In this document: positions 1-8,765 of the stretch, in pieces
How positions within the stretch are numbered: the stretch's first letter is position 1
Layout: each line of letters begins with the position of its first letter
NCBI GenBank assembly: GCA_002418835.1
Contig: DIEX01000031.1
Span: forward strand, 141,137-205,136
Origin: Spirochaetia bacterium UBA5763
GTDB taxonomy: Bacteria > Spirochaetota > UBA4802 > UBA5550
Reading direction: 5' to 3'
Length of the DNA stretch: 64,000 nucleotides
Program-made: the position numbers and the translations under genes
The notes under the pieces: generated by a model
Seen by the model: only the letters and a program-made list of their open reading frames with translations
Database searches by the model: none
Told to the model about the DNA's origin: nothing

Positions 1-255
1 AGGAAGACCCCGCTTATTGCTGACAGAATATTTTTTCTTGCAGCAGGCACTGACGGCAACGACGGGCCCACTGATGCTGCCGGGGCTTTCGCGTCGATGG
101 AGCTTTTCAGGAAAGGGAAAGAACTTGGTCTTGATCCGGAAAAGTTTATAACTGCAAGCGACTCGTACCATTATCATGAAAAGACAGGGGGATTGCTGAA
201 GACCGGCCCCACGGGGACTAATGTCTGTGATATCCATATAGTGCTTGTTGTATAA
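1..255 (+). CDS. Glycerate 2-kinase, MOFRL family (C-terminal part)
   Basis: The window opens inside this gene. The 84 visible residues read in frame from base 1 to a TAA. They carry the C-terminal MOFRL-domain signature AAGTDGNDGPTDAAGAF near residues 14-30 and the closing TGPTGTNVCDIHI motif, both typical of class-II glycerate kinases. These enzymes phosphorylate D-glycerate to 2-phosphoglycerate with ATP in the cytoplasm, feeding glycerate into glycolysis. The N-terminal nucleotide-binding half lies outside the window, so the total length and start are unknown. The next gene converges from the other strand with one base between the stop codons. Confidence 0.85.
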   Translation, partial: RKTPLIADRIFFLAAGTDGNDGPTDAAGAFASMELFRKGKELGLDPEKFITASDSYHYHEKTGGLLKTGPTGTNVCDIHIVLVV

Positions 256-256
256 T

Positions 257-841
257 TCATAAACCCTCAATGCGGAATGATTTGACTATGTCAGTGCTCT
301 GTTTCAGGTATTCAGTTGCGCTCCCTGCCAGGGGGCTCCTTTTGGGGAAAGAGACAGTCAGCTTGACAACCGCCATCTTTTCTCCGTTTTTTGATGATAA
401 TACACCGGTCACTGAAAAGCCCGATCTTTTTCTATCTTCAAATAGATGATAAAAGAACCGGGCGTTGTGTGTCGCATCCTCATATCCGTCTGATCTGAGA
501 AAATGGAGCGTAACTTTATCCTGAACTCTATTTTTCCTGTAAAAATCAGTCTCCTTTTTTACAAGCTCAGTTGAACCGGCTGCGTAATAGTTAACATTAA
601 GATCAACAGTATGAGTGTTATACCCTGCTGTATATGAGATAATTCTGCTGTCTTCAGGCGGATTCTCCATTTCCGCAGGAGTCCAGGTGACAGGGAGATC
701 AATGTGAAAATCGCCATAATGCTTCTTCTCTCTATTATCAAAATCTATTTTTTGTGATTTCCCCGGATTGTCAGCACCGTATAATGTCAAATTAAAAGCG
801 AACATCATTATAATCACTGGTATAAACTTTTTCTGCTTCAT
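257..841 (-). CDS. Secreted protein of unknown function
   Basis: I do not recognise a family. The protein starts with a clear signal peptide: a Lys-rich MKQKK followed by a hydrophobic stretch ending near LTLYGAD. The rest is a soluble, beta-rich, periplasm-type domain of about 165 residues with a DLPVTW motif. Proteins of this build often resemble PsbP/DUF-type lipid or ligand binders, but I cannot assign it. Two ATG codons follow a GGAG; the second is seven bases from it and gives the best signal peptide, so I start there rather than at the upstream ATG at 871. It converges with the glycerate kinase gene. Confidence 0.6.
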   Translation of the reverse strand: MKQKKFIPVIIMMFAFNLTLYGADNPGKSQKIDFDNREKKHYGDFHIDLPVTWTPAEMENPPEDSRIISYTAGYNTHTVDLNVNYYAAGSTELVKKETDFYRKNRVQDKVTLHFLRSDGYEDATHNARFFYHLFEDRKRSGFSVTGVLSSKNGEKMAVVKLTVSFPKRSPLAGSATEYLKQSTDIVKSFRIEGL

Positions 842-1284
842 CATGTCACTCCATTTATAATACTTAATCAATGTTTATTCCTAAAGATAGTTTTTAGTGC
901 AAAGCTATAAATTTAGTTTTCTGTCATACCGGCTGTAGCGTGCGCGCCCTGAGCGTAGCGAAGAAGTACCCTTGGGGTAAAATGCCGGAATCTCATAATA
1001 TTGTTCTATGAGATTCCGGCATTTGCACGAACTGATGATGCAAAACCGGAATGACAAAAATTTAAGCTTATAATAATTATATAGCATAATTTTTTTTTAG
1101 AGTTTTTTATCTTTATAATTCTTTTAGGAATTATTACTGATACTTAATATATATACATTCCCGTTGTTTCGCATAATTTTTTATTTCTGAAACTTCTTGA
1201 CTGATGTCTCTTTGAACTGATTATTGGAATAATACAAACAGTCATCTGCTGCTCTTTATTTGCGGCAGCGGCACTAGAGGCTAT
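842..1284. other. Intergenic region with a structured repeat
   Basis: No gene is visible. The left half is occupied by copy 1 of the dispersed repeat (922-1055). The remainder, 1056-1284, is AT-rich and presumably holds the promoter of the thioesterase gene. I see no clear terminator or conserved RNA in it. Confidence 0.6.
922..1055. repeat. Dispersed structured repeat, copy 1
   Basis: The outer arms are TGTCATACCGGC at the left and CCGGAATGACA at the right. Inside lies a perfect 16-bp inverted repeat, AATGCCGGAATCTCAT at 981-996 and its complement at 1008-1023, around an 11-base loop. Four further copies with the same arms occur in this window. The copy would fold into a long hairpin on either strand. 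It encodes no protein. Confidence 0.75.
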
Positions 1285-2049
1285 ATGACACAATCAGTTT
1301 TCACTCTTACAGAAACATATACAGTCCGATCTTATGAAACAGATGTTAATGCACGTGCAACAATTCAGACAATGGTTAATTATCTGCAGAACAGCGGATT
1401 TAACCATGCACTGATCCTCCGGAAATCGGGCGGGCTCTCTCACGATCCATCCACCGCATATTTTCTTACACGGCAGAAGGTGAGGATTTTCCGCTACCCT
1501 GAATGGCAGGAGACAATAACAGTAAATACATGGCTTGATCCCCGCATAGAAAAATATGCTGTCCGTGAATTCGAAATTATTGATGCTGCCGGAGAGGTAA
1601 TCGGGTGCGCCACTAATTCAGCATCTTTCTATGATCTCAAAGAGAAGAGGGTGATACCAGCATCACAGCGTATGCATAATATTCCTGTGCCGCCCCGCAG
1701 CCGCGCACTGGACGATCCATTTGATTCAATACCCCGTCCCTCTGTTGCAGAGTTTTCTGTGGAGTTTACTACACGCCTTGCTGACCTGGATATGTACCGT
1801 CACGTGAATAATGTCGTCTATGTTGAATGGGCTGTTGAAACACTCCCCCGCAGTGTATGGGAAGGTTGGACTCTTCGCGATCATGAAATAAACTTCCGCT
1901 CTGAAACATCTATTGATGATGTTATACTCTCCGAAGCGGAGGAGATAACATGCAGTGATACCCGTATATTTCTGCACAGGCTCACGCGTAAGTCTGACGG
2001 AAAAGAAACAGCCCTTCTCAGAACATGGTGGCATAAGAATATAAAATAA
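1285..2049 (+). CDS. Acyl-ACP thioesterase family protein
   Basis: A 254-residue double hot-dog protein of the acyl-ACP thioesterase family (FatA/FatB-like, PF01643), which hydrolyses acyl-ACP to free fatty acid and ACP. The N-terminal half begins with the typical YTVRSYETDVNARATIQTM segment. The second half holds LADLDMYRHVNNVVYVEW (about residues 167-184), with the Asn/His of the hot-dog active site. Length matches bacterial members. AGAGG lies six bases before the ATG. It is followed after ten bases by a hydrolase gene, so the two are probably one operon. Substrate chain length cannot be read from the sequence; acyl-CoA is a possible alternative substrate. Confidence 0.85.
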   Translation: MTQSVFTLTETYTVRSYETDVNARATIQTMVNYLQNSGFNHALILRKSGGLSHDPSTAYFLTRQKVRIFRYPEWQETITVNTWLDPRIEKYAVREFEIIDAAGEVIGCATNSASFYDLKEKRVIPASQRMHNIPVPPRSRALDDPFDSIPRPSVAEFSVEFTTRLADLDMYRHVNNVVYVEWAVETLPRSVWEGWTLRDHEINFRSETSIDDVILSEAEEITCSDTRIFLHRLTRKSDGKETALLRTWWHKNIK

Positions 2050-2062
2050 AGGGGGAATCGTG

Positions 2063-2827
2063 ATGCAGAAGATGAAGATAAACAATACAGGTCTTATTGC
2101 AGGGAGGTGGCCTCTTGATCCGTCACTCCCGTCGCTTGTTTTTATACACGGCGCCGCGGGTTCAAAGCAGTTCTGGAAAGAGCAGGTGAGCGGTCTCTCT
2201 GACTGCTGCAATCCCATTGCTGTTGATCTCCCCGGGCATGGAGATGACAGCGGCAGCGGCTTTGATACAGTGGATGCTTATGCGGATGCTGTAGAGAGTT
2301 TCATAGAAGAAGCAGGTATAGTTACACCCGTTGTATGCGGCCTCAGCATGGGGGGGGGCATTGTACAGAAACTGCTGCTTGACGGGAGACTTAAATATAA
2401 AGCCGGGATAATTTTAAATTCAGGGGCACGGCTTAAGGTTATGCCTGCAATATTTGAACTTATACAGAATAACTACAGCGGCTATGTTTCATCACTCCCG
2501 GCAATGGGTGCTTCAGATAAGTGTGATCCCTCGAAGCTTGCAGAAGTAATAGCAGACGCTGAGAAAAGCCGGCCTGAAATAACTTTTAGTGATTTCACCG
2601 CATGCAACATTTTTGATGTAACAGAGAGACTCGGAGACATTAAGGTGCCGCTCCTTGTACTCACAGCAGAAGAGGACAAGCTTTCACCTGTGAAGTACGG
2701 GAGGTTTATTCATGAGCGAGTGACCGGGTCAACATTCCTCACAATTCCAGGGGCCGGGCATTTTTCCCCGGTTGAGAAACCTGATGAGGTTAATGAAGCA
2801 ATAAGAGCATTTGTTACATCCAGGTAA
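2063..2827 (+). CDS. Alpha/beta hydrolase
   Basis: A 254-residue alpha/beta-hydrolase-fold enzyme. Counted from the GTG three bases upstream, the oxyanion-hole segment FIHGAAGS is at 28-35, the nucleophile elbow GLSMGG has Ser96, the acid is probably Asp206 in TAEEDKLSP and the base is His234 in GAGHFSP. The triad is complete. GGGGGA is six bases from the ATG at 2063, which I prefer over the GTG at 2060. It sits ten bases downstream of the thioesterase gene, so an esterase or thioesterase role in acyl metabolism is plausible, but the family is too broad to name a substrate. Confidence 0.8.
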   Translation: MQKMKINNTGLIAGRWPLDPSLPSLVFIHGAAGSKQFWKEQVSGLSDCCNPIAVDLPGHGDDSGSGFDTVDAYADAVESFIEEAGIVTPVVCGLSMGGGIVQKLLLDGRLKYKAGIILNSGARLKVMPAIFELIQNNYSGYVSSLPAMGASDKCDPSKLAEVIADAEKSRPEITFSDFTACNIFDVTERLGDIKVPLLVLTAEEDKLSPVKYGRFIHERVTGSTFLTIPGAGHFSPVEKPDEVNEAIRAFVTSR

Positions 2828-3069
2828 AATTTCTGCTCAAAATGGTGGAGCGGACTTTCTACCTAATCTAAAATTTATGGACATATACTTCTTTCTTGAC
2901 AAACTTTTTCCGGTGTGAAAATTTTGATTAATTTTTGCCGGACAGAATTACCATTATTTTTTTATCGCTCTGAAAATCCCTTTTCGCCGGGGATCGGATT
3001 GTCACATATATAAAAATCTCTTCAGAGGGTTTTCTTCCCGCAAAAAAATCCTATCGCCAGGAGGAGAGT

Positions 3070-3345
3070 ATGCACATTTTATCAGATATGGGACACGGGT
3101 GGCACAATATAATCAATGCCAATGGAATATCCATTACTATTGTAGGGATGCTTCTTGTGTTTTTTTCACTTTCTATAATCAGTTTAATTATCGCTTCAAT
3201 GCCGCATTTCCTGAAAATTGTTGAAAGGTATTTCCCTGAAGAGGAAGAGGAATTCGCAAAGAAAGGTGTGAAGGCGGTTTCTGAAACAGAGGTTGTTGCG
3301 GCAATAAGCGCGGCTCTTTGTCACAACATGAAGTCTTCTAATTAA
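3070..3345 (+). CDS. Na+-translocating decarboxylase, gamma-type subunit (OadG-like)
   Basis: A 91-residue protein with one transmembrane helix (about residues 20-43, GISITIVGMLLVFFSLSIIS) followed by a charged, Glu-rich cytoplasmic tail. This is the size and layout of the OadG/gamma subunit that anchors the carboxyltransferase to the membrane beta subunit in sodium-pumping decarboxylases. Sequence conservation in this subunit is low, so the call rests mainly on size, topology and position just before the beta subunit gene. A strong AGGAGGAG precedes the ATG. Confidence 0.75.
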   Translation: MHILSDMGHGWHNIINANGISITIVGMLLVFFSLSIISLIIASMPHFLKIVERYFPEEEEEFAKKGVKAVSETEVVAAISAALCHNMKSSN

Positions 3346-3365
3346 TTGATAAAATGGTACATTAG

Positions 3366-4493
3366 ATGGAATTTTTTATTGAGTTTTTTAAAACCACAGG
3401 TTTCTACCTGATGACACCCGGTAATCTTATGATGATTATCATCGGGCTTGTTTTTATAGGTCTCGCAATCATAAAACATTACGAACCGCTTCTTCTTCTC
3501 CCTATCGGCTTCGGTATGATAGTGGGGAATATCCCTTCAATAGCAAGTATGCCGCTTGGAGTTTATGACGCGGGGAGCGTTCTGAATTATATATACTTCG
3601 GTGTGACACAGGGGATTTTTCCTCCGCTTATTTTTCTCGGTATAGGGGCGATGACAGATTTCTCTACGATGCTTTCCAATCCGAAGCTGATATTGCTTGG
3701 TGCTGCTGCGCAGATTGGTATATTCCTTACATTGATCGGGGCGCTGTACCTGGGGTTCACGCCGCAGGAGGCCAGTTCAATCGGTATAATCGGTGGAGCT
3801 GACGGTCCAACTGCGATATTCCTCACTGCAAAGCTCGCTCCGCATCTCCTTGGATCTGTTGCCATTGCGGCATATTCTTACATGGCCCTTGTGCCGGTAA
3901 TTCAGCCTCCGGTTATGTATCTTCTTACAACAAAGAAAGAGAGGCTTATAAGAATGAAGCCATCGCGCACTGTATCAAAGCGCGAAAAGATATTATTTCC
4001 TATCATTGCTTTTCTTGTGTCTGCTCTTATCGTTCCCGGTTCACTTTCACTTATCGGGATGCTTTTCTTCGGTAATCTTCTTAAAGAGAGTTTTGTAACA
4101 GAGCGTCTTGCCCAGACTGCGCGTACAGCCCTTATCGATATAGTAACAATACTCCTGGGGCTTACAGTGGGTGCCAGTACACAGGCGCAGACTTTCCTTA
4201 CGAAACAGTCAATACTGATTTTTGCTCTAGGGGCGGTATCATTTGCAATCGCTACTGCCGGTGGAGTTCTTTTTGCCAAGATTATGAATTTATTCATTAA
4301 AGATAAAATCAATCCTCTGATCGGTGCGGCAGGAGTTTCGGCAGTACCGGATTCCGCAAGGGTTGCCCAGATTATAGGGCAGAAGGAGGACCCGCACAAC
4401 CACCTCCTTATGCATGCCATGGCTCCAAACGTTGCGGGTGTTGTAGGTTCCGCTATTGCTGCCGGTTTTCTCTGGTCTCTGCTGGTTAAGTAG
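3366..4493 (+). CDS. Na+-translocating decarboxylase beta subunit (OadB family)
   Basis: A 375-residue polytopic membrane protein with the OadB signature GIIGGADGPTAIF around residues 140-152. Asp146 should match the essential Na+-binding Asp known in this family. A second conserved segment, APNVAGVVGSAIAAG, lies at the C-terminus. The subunit couples decarboxylation of carboxybiotin to export of Na+ across the inner membrane. Its length equals the shorter OadB/GcdB/MmdB members. It lies 20 bases after the gamma gene and about 60 bases before the alpha gene. The substrate of the complex is set by the alpha subunit. Confidence 0.9.
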   Translation: MEFFIEFFKTTGFYLMTPGNLMMIIIGLVFIGLAIIKHYEPLLLLPIGFGMIVGNIPSIASMPLGVYDAGSVLNYIYFGVTQGIFPPLIFLGIGAMTDFSTMLSNPKLILLGAAAQIGIFLTLIGALYLGFTPQEASSIGIIGGADGPTAIFLTAKLAPHLLGSVAIAAYSYMALVPVIQPPVMYLLTTKKERLIRMKPSRTVSKREKILFPIIAFLVSALIVPGSLSLIGMLFFGNLLKESFVTERLAQTARTALIDIVTILLGLTVGASTQAQTFLTKQSILIFALGAVSFAIATAGGVLFAKIMNLFIKDKINPLIGAAGVSAVPDSARVAQIIGQKEDPHNHLLMHAMAPNVAGVVGSAIAAGFLWSLLVK

Positions 4494-4554
4494 CGCGCAT
4501 GGGGCCATGCAAACACATAATTGTTTTGTTAAAAAAATATAATTGGTGAAATTG

Positions 4555-6360
4555 ATGGGTAAGAAAAGAATAAAGTTTATGTGTACAGCATTCAGGGACG
4601 GATTCCAGTCTGTATACGGATCAAGGGTGCTCTCAAAAGACTATCTTCCGGTAGTCGAAGCTGCCCGTGACGCTGGCATTTCATATTTTGAGTCGGGGGG
4701 AGGTGCGCAGTTCCAGTCGCTCTTCTTCTACTGCCGTGAAAATGCTTTTGACGTTATGGATGCCTTCAGAAAAGCTGCCGGGCCTGATGCCAACCTCCAG
4801 ACACTGGCAAGGGGTGTTAATGTTGTGGGGCTCGATTCACAGCCGGCTGATATTATTGCACTTCACGCGAAGATGTTTAAAAAGCATGGTGTAACAACTA
4901 TACGGAATTTCGACGCGCTGAATGATGTCAATAACCTGATATTCAGCGGAAAGTCTATAGCTGATGCAGGACTTAAGCATCAGGTATGCGTTACCATGAT
5001 GGAGCTCCCTCCGGGTTGTTCGGGAGCGCATGATCCTGAATTTTATATGAAGACTTTAAGGTCAATTCTTGATGCGGGAATACCCTATGACTCTGTATGC
5101 TTTAAGGATGCATCAGGTACATCAGCTCCTTCCAAGGTCTATGAAACAATAAAGCTCGCAAGGAAGATGCTCCCGGAAGGGACTGTTATAGATTTCCATA
5201 CTCATGAGACAGCGGGTATCGGTGTCACCTGTTATAAGGCGGCAATTGAAGCCGGTGCTGATTTTATCGACCTTTCAATGGTTCCTGTTTCAGGAGGTAC
5301 ATGTCAGCCCGATATACTGACCATGTGGCACGCTCTCCGGGGAAGTGAATATGATCTTGATGTTGATGTCGAAAAAGTTATTGGTGTTGAGGAATTTTTT
5401 CAGGACAGTATGAAGGATTACTTTCTTCCTCCCGAAGCTGTGCGTGTTGATCCCCTTATCCCCTGGAGTCCTATGCCGGGGGGTGCGCTTACGGCAAATA
5501 CTCAGATGCTCCGCGATAATAACCTGATGCACAAGTATAACCAGATAATTAAAGCAATGGAGGAGGTTGTTAGGCGCGGAGGTTTTGGTACCTCTGTTAC
5601 CCCTGTGTCGCAGTTTTATTTCCAGCAGGCTTTTAATAACGTGATGTTCGGGCCATGGGAAAAAATTGCTGAAGGTTACGGTAAAATGGTTCTCGGTTAC
5701 TATGGTAAAACTCCCGTTGAACCTGATCCTGAAATTTTGAAGATCTCCGCAGAGAAATTAGGGATGGCGCCTGCTGATAATATCCCCATCGAAATAGATA
5801 ATTCCAATCCCGCTAAGGGTATGGCACCGGCACGTAACGCGCTTAAGGAAGCCGGGCTCCTCGAATCAGATGAAAATATCTTTATCGCTGCCGCATGTAA
5901 GGAGAAGGGTATTGCTTTTCTGCTGGGCAAAGGTGAAATGGGTGTCAGGAAAAATGAAAAAGCGGAGGTTAAAGCTTCAAATCCTCTATCAGCAGGGGCT
6001 TCATATACAGTCTCTGTGAACGGTAAAAACTATACTGTTACACTTGATCATGGAAAGACAATTGTTAATGGTAAGATCTACAGTACAAGCATAAGGGAGA
6101 GCAGTAAGGTAAACGATCCGGTTCAGATGGCTTCAGGTACTCCTGACGGTACAGAGATAAAGTCCCCTCTTCCCGGAAAAGTTTTTAAAATTATTTGTGA
6201 TATAGGGGAGCATGTTGAGACAGGTGATACAATCCTTATCCTTGAATCTATGAAAATGGAGACCAGGATAAATTCGACTGTGTCCGGAACAGTTTCCGAG
6301 CTTCTTGTGTCAGAGGGTGACCAGGTGCAGACTAATGATGTTCTTGTGCTTGTGAGCTGA
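4555..6360 (+). CDS. Oxaloacetate decarboxylase alpha / pyruvate carboxylase B-type, biotinylated
   Basis: A 601-residue protein with an N-terminal carboxyltransferase TIM barrel (about 5-290), a PYC_OADA domain (about 300-440) and a C-terminal biotinyl domain with ESMKMET; the biotinylated Lys is residue 567. Ligands expected for the family are present: Asp15 in RDGFQS, Lys184 in FKDASG and the HTH pair His215/His217. Arg14, Gln18 and Arg117 match keto-acid-binding residues of pyruvate carboxylase and OadA, favouring oxaloacetate/pyruvate. The local motif is RDGFQSVYGSR where textbook OadA has RDAHQSLLATR, so this is a divergent branch. I chose the ATG over a TTG 12 bases upstream because GGTGA sits five bases before it. 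Confidence 0.85.
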   Translation: MGKKRIKFMCTAFRDGFQSVYGSRVLSKDYLPVVEAARDAGISYFESGGGAQFQSLFFYCRENAFDVMDAFRKAAGPDANLQTLARGVNVVGLDSQPADIIALHAKMFKKHGVTTIRNFDALNDVNNLIFSGKSIADAGLKHQVCVTMMELPPGCSGAHDPEFYMKTLRSILDAGIPYDSVCFKDASGTSAPSKVYETIKLARKMLPEGTVIDFHTHETAGIGVTCYKAAIEAGADFIDLSMVPVSGGTCQPDILTMWHALRGSEYDLDVDVEKVIGVEEFFQDSMKDYFLPPEAVRVDPLIPWSPMPGGALTANTQMLRDNNLMHKYNQIIKAMEEVVRRGGFGTSVTPVSQFYFQQAFNNVMFGPWEKIAEGYGKMVLGYYGKTPVEPDPEILKISAEKLGMAPADNIPIEIDNSNPAKGMAPARNALKEAGLLESDENIFIAAACKEKGIAFLLGKGEMGVRKNEKAEVKASNPLSAGASYTVSVNGKNYTVTLDHGKTIVNGKIYSTSIRESSKVNDPVQMASGTPDGTEIKSPLPGKVFKIICDIGEHVETGDTILILESMKMETRINSTVSGTVSELLVSEGDQVQTNDVLVLVS

Positions 6361-6373
6361 TATTGCCATACAT

Positions 6374-6400
6374 AGGGGCTGTCTTAAAAAAGACAGCCCT
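6374..6400 (+). terminator. Hairpin terminator after the decarboxylase operon
   Basis: GGGCTGTCTT at 6376-6385 pairs perfectly with AAGACAGCCC at 6390-6399 around an AAAA loop. It lies 15 bases after the alpha-subunit stop and 20 bases before the end of the convergent gene, so it can serve both. The following U-tract is weak. Confidence 0.7.
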
Positions 6401-6420
6401 GATTGTTTCGTGATTTATTC

Positions 6421-6912
6421 TCACTCTTCGGTTTCTTCATTGTAGTTGTTATCTTCGGCATCATCAGATACTCCGATGTTTTCCATTATTCTGTTTAGTT
6501 TCGCGAGGGCTTTCTGAACTGCGGGATCGCTATAGTACTGGGCGAATTTCTGAAAGTCGGCATTCTTATCACTTCCGGACATCTGCTCTGCCCACTCTCT
6601 CTGGACTCTTTCATAATCATTCATATCATCAGAATCATCTTCACTTTCATCATCTTCTTCTGCCATGTAGGCATATTTTTTTTCCATAGTTTTTATCTGA
6701 GGAGTTAGTTTTTCCATCTGATCAGCGTACCTGTTAATAACCGCAGCAAGTTCATTGGCGCTTTTGACTTTTGTAAGTGCATTATAATAATCAGATGATA
6801 TTTTTGTGATTTTATCTGTGAGAGCTTTAAGGTCAGCAGGCATCTTTTCTTTAGCAAAACAAATGGATGCTGAAGTAAGTATAATAAGTAAAACAGCAGT
6901 AATTCTTTTCAT
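6421..6912 (-). CDS. Small secreted acidic protein
   Basis: A 163-residue protein with a signal peptide (MKRITAVLLIILTSASICFA, cleavage probably after CFA). The mature part is predicted to be mostly helical and is strongly acidic, with a low-complexity run of Glu, Asp and Ser around residues 85-98 and an acidic C-terminus. No family is recognised. A periplasmic helical or coiled-coil role is the most that can be inferred. It converges with the decarboxylase operon and is divergent from the chemoreceptor gene. Confidence 0.65.
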   Translation of the reverse strand: MKRITAVLLIILTSASICFAKEKMPADLKALTDKITKISSDYYNALTKVKSANELAAVINRYADQMEKLTPQIKTMEKKYAYMAEEDDESEDDSDDMNDYERVQREWAEQMSGSDKNADFQKFAQYYSDPAVQKALAKLNRIMENIGVSDDAEDNNYNEETEE

Positions 6913-7092
6913 GTCAATACCTCATGTTATAATGGAAAAATTATAATCTGATGCTTTAAATAGTCAAGTTTTTCATTAAAACTTCTTTCAGTTGTTCTGC
7001 ATAGAATCTGTTTAATATCAGTTTTTAATATAAAATTTGAATAAATTTAAAATAATGTTATTTTATATACAAGTTCATCTCCGGAGGTTCAT

Positions 7093-8712
7093 ATGAAGAG
7101 TTTAAGGCTTGAAGTTATAATGCTTACTTTGGGAACAGGTTTAGGTGTTCTTGTTCTTATTATATCTATCTGTATATTCGCCATAAACAGAAACAGCAGC
7201 CAGTTGCTGCAGCTGAATGAGGATATAATATTCAAAGACTATGATAAAAACATAAATAATCAGGTGGAGAATGTAATCTCTTTAATCGGAGCTGTAAGAA
7301 AATACCAGATTGCAAATAACCTGTCGGATCAGCAGGGGAAATTACTGGCAAGAGAACTTGTACGTGACCTGAGATATGATAAAGAAAACTACTTCTGGAT
7401 TGATGATTTTGAAGGGATAAATATTCTGCTCCCTCCAAATCCCGCCGGTGAAGGTAAATCGAGGATTAATCTCCGGGATGTAAATGGAAAGGAGATGGTT
7501 AAGGAACTGATAGCAAACGGAAAATTGCCTGAAGGGGGGTACACTGATTACTGGTTTCCCCGCCCCGGAGAAAAAGATGCAAGCAGAAAGAGAGGGTATA
7601 CAAAATCTTTTGATGCTTATAGGTGGGTAGTGGGTACAGGGAATTATGTTGATGATATGGAAAAAATTGTAGCGGAGCAGATAGCTGCAAATGCCAGGTA
7701 TATAAGGACTTTATTTTTTGTCGTTCTGGCAGTGGGAGGGGCAATTTCAGTCATAGTTATCATCATGTCTGTATTTTTCGGTAATTCGCTCTCACGCCCT
7801 GTTGTTGAATCAGCAAAGGTGGCGAATAAACTGGCAGAGGGTGATCTCACCGGCAGAATTGATATAAAATATGAAAACAGAAAAGATGAAGTTGGTACAC
7901 TTGTAAAAAGTATCAATGCTGCAATTGAAAAACTGGAGAAGATGATCACTTCAATTGCAACAGCTATGCAGAGCCTTTACTATGCTACTGATCAGATAAA
8001 CCAGGGGAACCAGAACCTTTCACAGCGCACAACAGAACAGGCCTCTGCACTGGAGGAGATTGCTTCAACTATTGAGGAAACAAGTGCAACAATTACACAG
8101 AATACTGAAAATGCAAGACATGCAGACACCACATCCATCGCATCGTATGAATTCGCTGAAAAGGGGGGAGAGCTTGTAAATGCTGCTGTCTCATCAATAA
8201 ATGAAATCAGTGAGTCCAGTAAAAAGATCGGAGAGATTATCTCTGTAATAAATGAAATTGCATTTCAGACAAATCTTCTGGCTCTCAATGCTGCTGTTGA
8301 GGCGGCACGGGCAGGGGACCAGGGGAGAGGCTTTGCTGTTGTTGCGGGGGAGGTGAGAAACCTTGCTCAAAGATCGGGAGCTGCCGCGAAACAGATAGGT
8401 GAGCTTATAAGAGAATCAATTGAAAAGATCGATAAGGGTACTGAAGAGGCAAACAGGAGCGGTGATGCTATTGATGAAATCATTAAATCAGTAAAAAATG
8501 TGACACGGCTTATCTCTGAGATTACAGCAGCAAGTGATGAGCAGAAGTCCGGTATTGATCAGATTAATACAGCAGTAATGGAGCTTGATAATATGACTCA
8601 GCAGAATGCGGCACTTGTTGAGGAGACTGCATCCGCCAGTGAGGAGATGGCTTCACAGGCAATGAACCTTATGGAGCAGATGAAGATGTTCAAAACAGAG
8701 AAGGAAGTATGA
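7093..8712 (+). CDS. Methyl-accepting chemotaxis protein with single-Cache domain
   Basis: A 539-residue chemoreceptor. Layout: TM1 about 8-28; periplasmic sCache_2-type domain about 30-195 with the typical ENYFWIDD and YRWVVGTGNYVDD motifs; TM2 about 204-227; HAMP about 229-285; signalling domain to the end. The hairpin tip reads NEIAFQTNLLALNAAVEAAR, the conserved CheA/CheW contact region. No C-terminal CheR/CheB pentapeptide is present. CGGAGG precedes the ATG. sCache_2 domains often bind small carboxylates such as acetate, propionate or pyruvate, so a link to the decarboxylase substrate is possible but unproven. A histidine kinase gene follows after 53 bases. Confidence 0.92.
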   Translation: MKSLRLEVIMLTLGTGLGVLVLIISICIFAINRNSSQLLQLNEDIIFKDYDKNINNQVENVISLIGAVRKYQIANNLSDQQGKLLARELVRDLRYDKENYFWIDDFEGINILLPPNPAGEGKSRINLRDVNGKEMVKELIANGKLPEGGYTDYWFPRPGEKDASRKRGYTKSFDAYRWVVGTGNYVDDMEKIVAEQIAANARYIRTLFFVVLAVGGAISVIVIIMSVFFGNSLSRPVVESAKVANKLAEGDLTGRIDIKYENRKDEVGTLVKSINAAIEKLEKMITSIATAMQSLYYATDQINQGNQNLSQRTTEQASALEEIASTIEETSATITQNTENARHADTTSIASYEFAEKGGELVNAAVSSINEISESSKKIGEIISVINEIAFQTNLLALNAAVEAARAGDQGRGFAVVAGEVRNLAQRSGAAAKQIGELIRESIEKIDKGTEEANRSGDAIDEIIKSVKNVTRLISEITAASDEQKSGIDQINTAVMELDNMTQQNAALVEETASASEEMASQAMNLMEQMKMFKTEKEV

Positions 8713-8765
8713 TTTATTTGTTTAATAAATTTTATTTTTAAGAGTCGGGTTTATCCGTTAATTAT

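Noticed and set aside
905..1087. 60-residue minus-strand reading frame
   Set aside because: It lies across repeat copy 1 and has no ribosome-binding site or family match.
2896..2924. TTGACA box upstream of the decarboxylase operon
   Set aside because: The -35 box is perfect, but the hexamer 17 bases further (AAATTT) is a poor -10, so I do not call a promoter.
3902..4516. 204-residue frame opposite the decarboxylase beta gene
   Set aside because: It is antisense to a well-supported membrane protein gene; hydrophobic coding sequence often leaves such long shadow frames.
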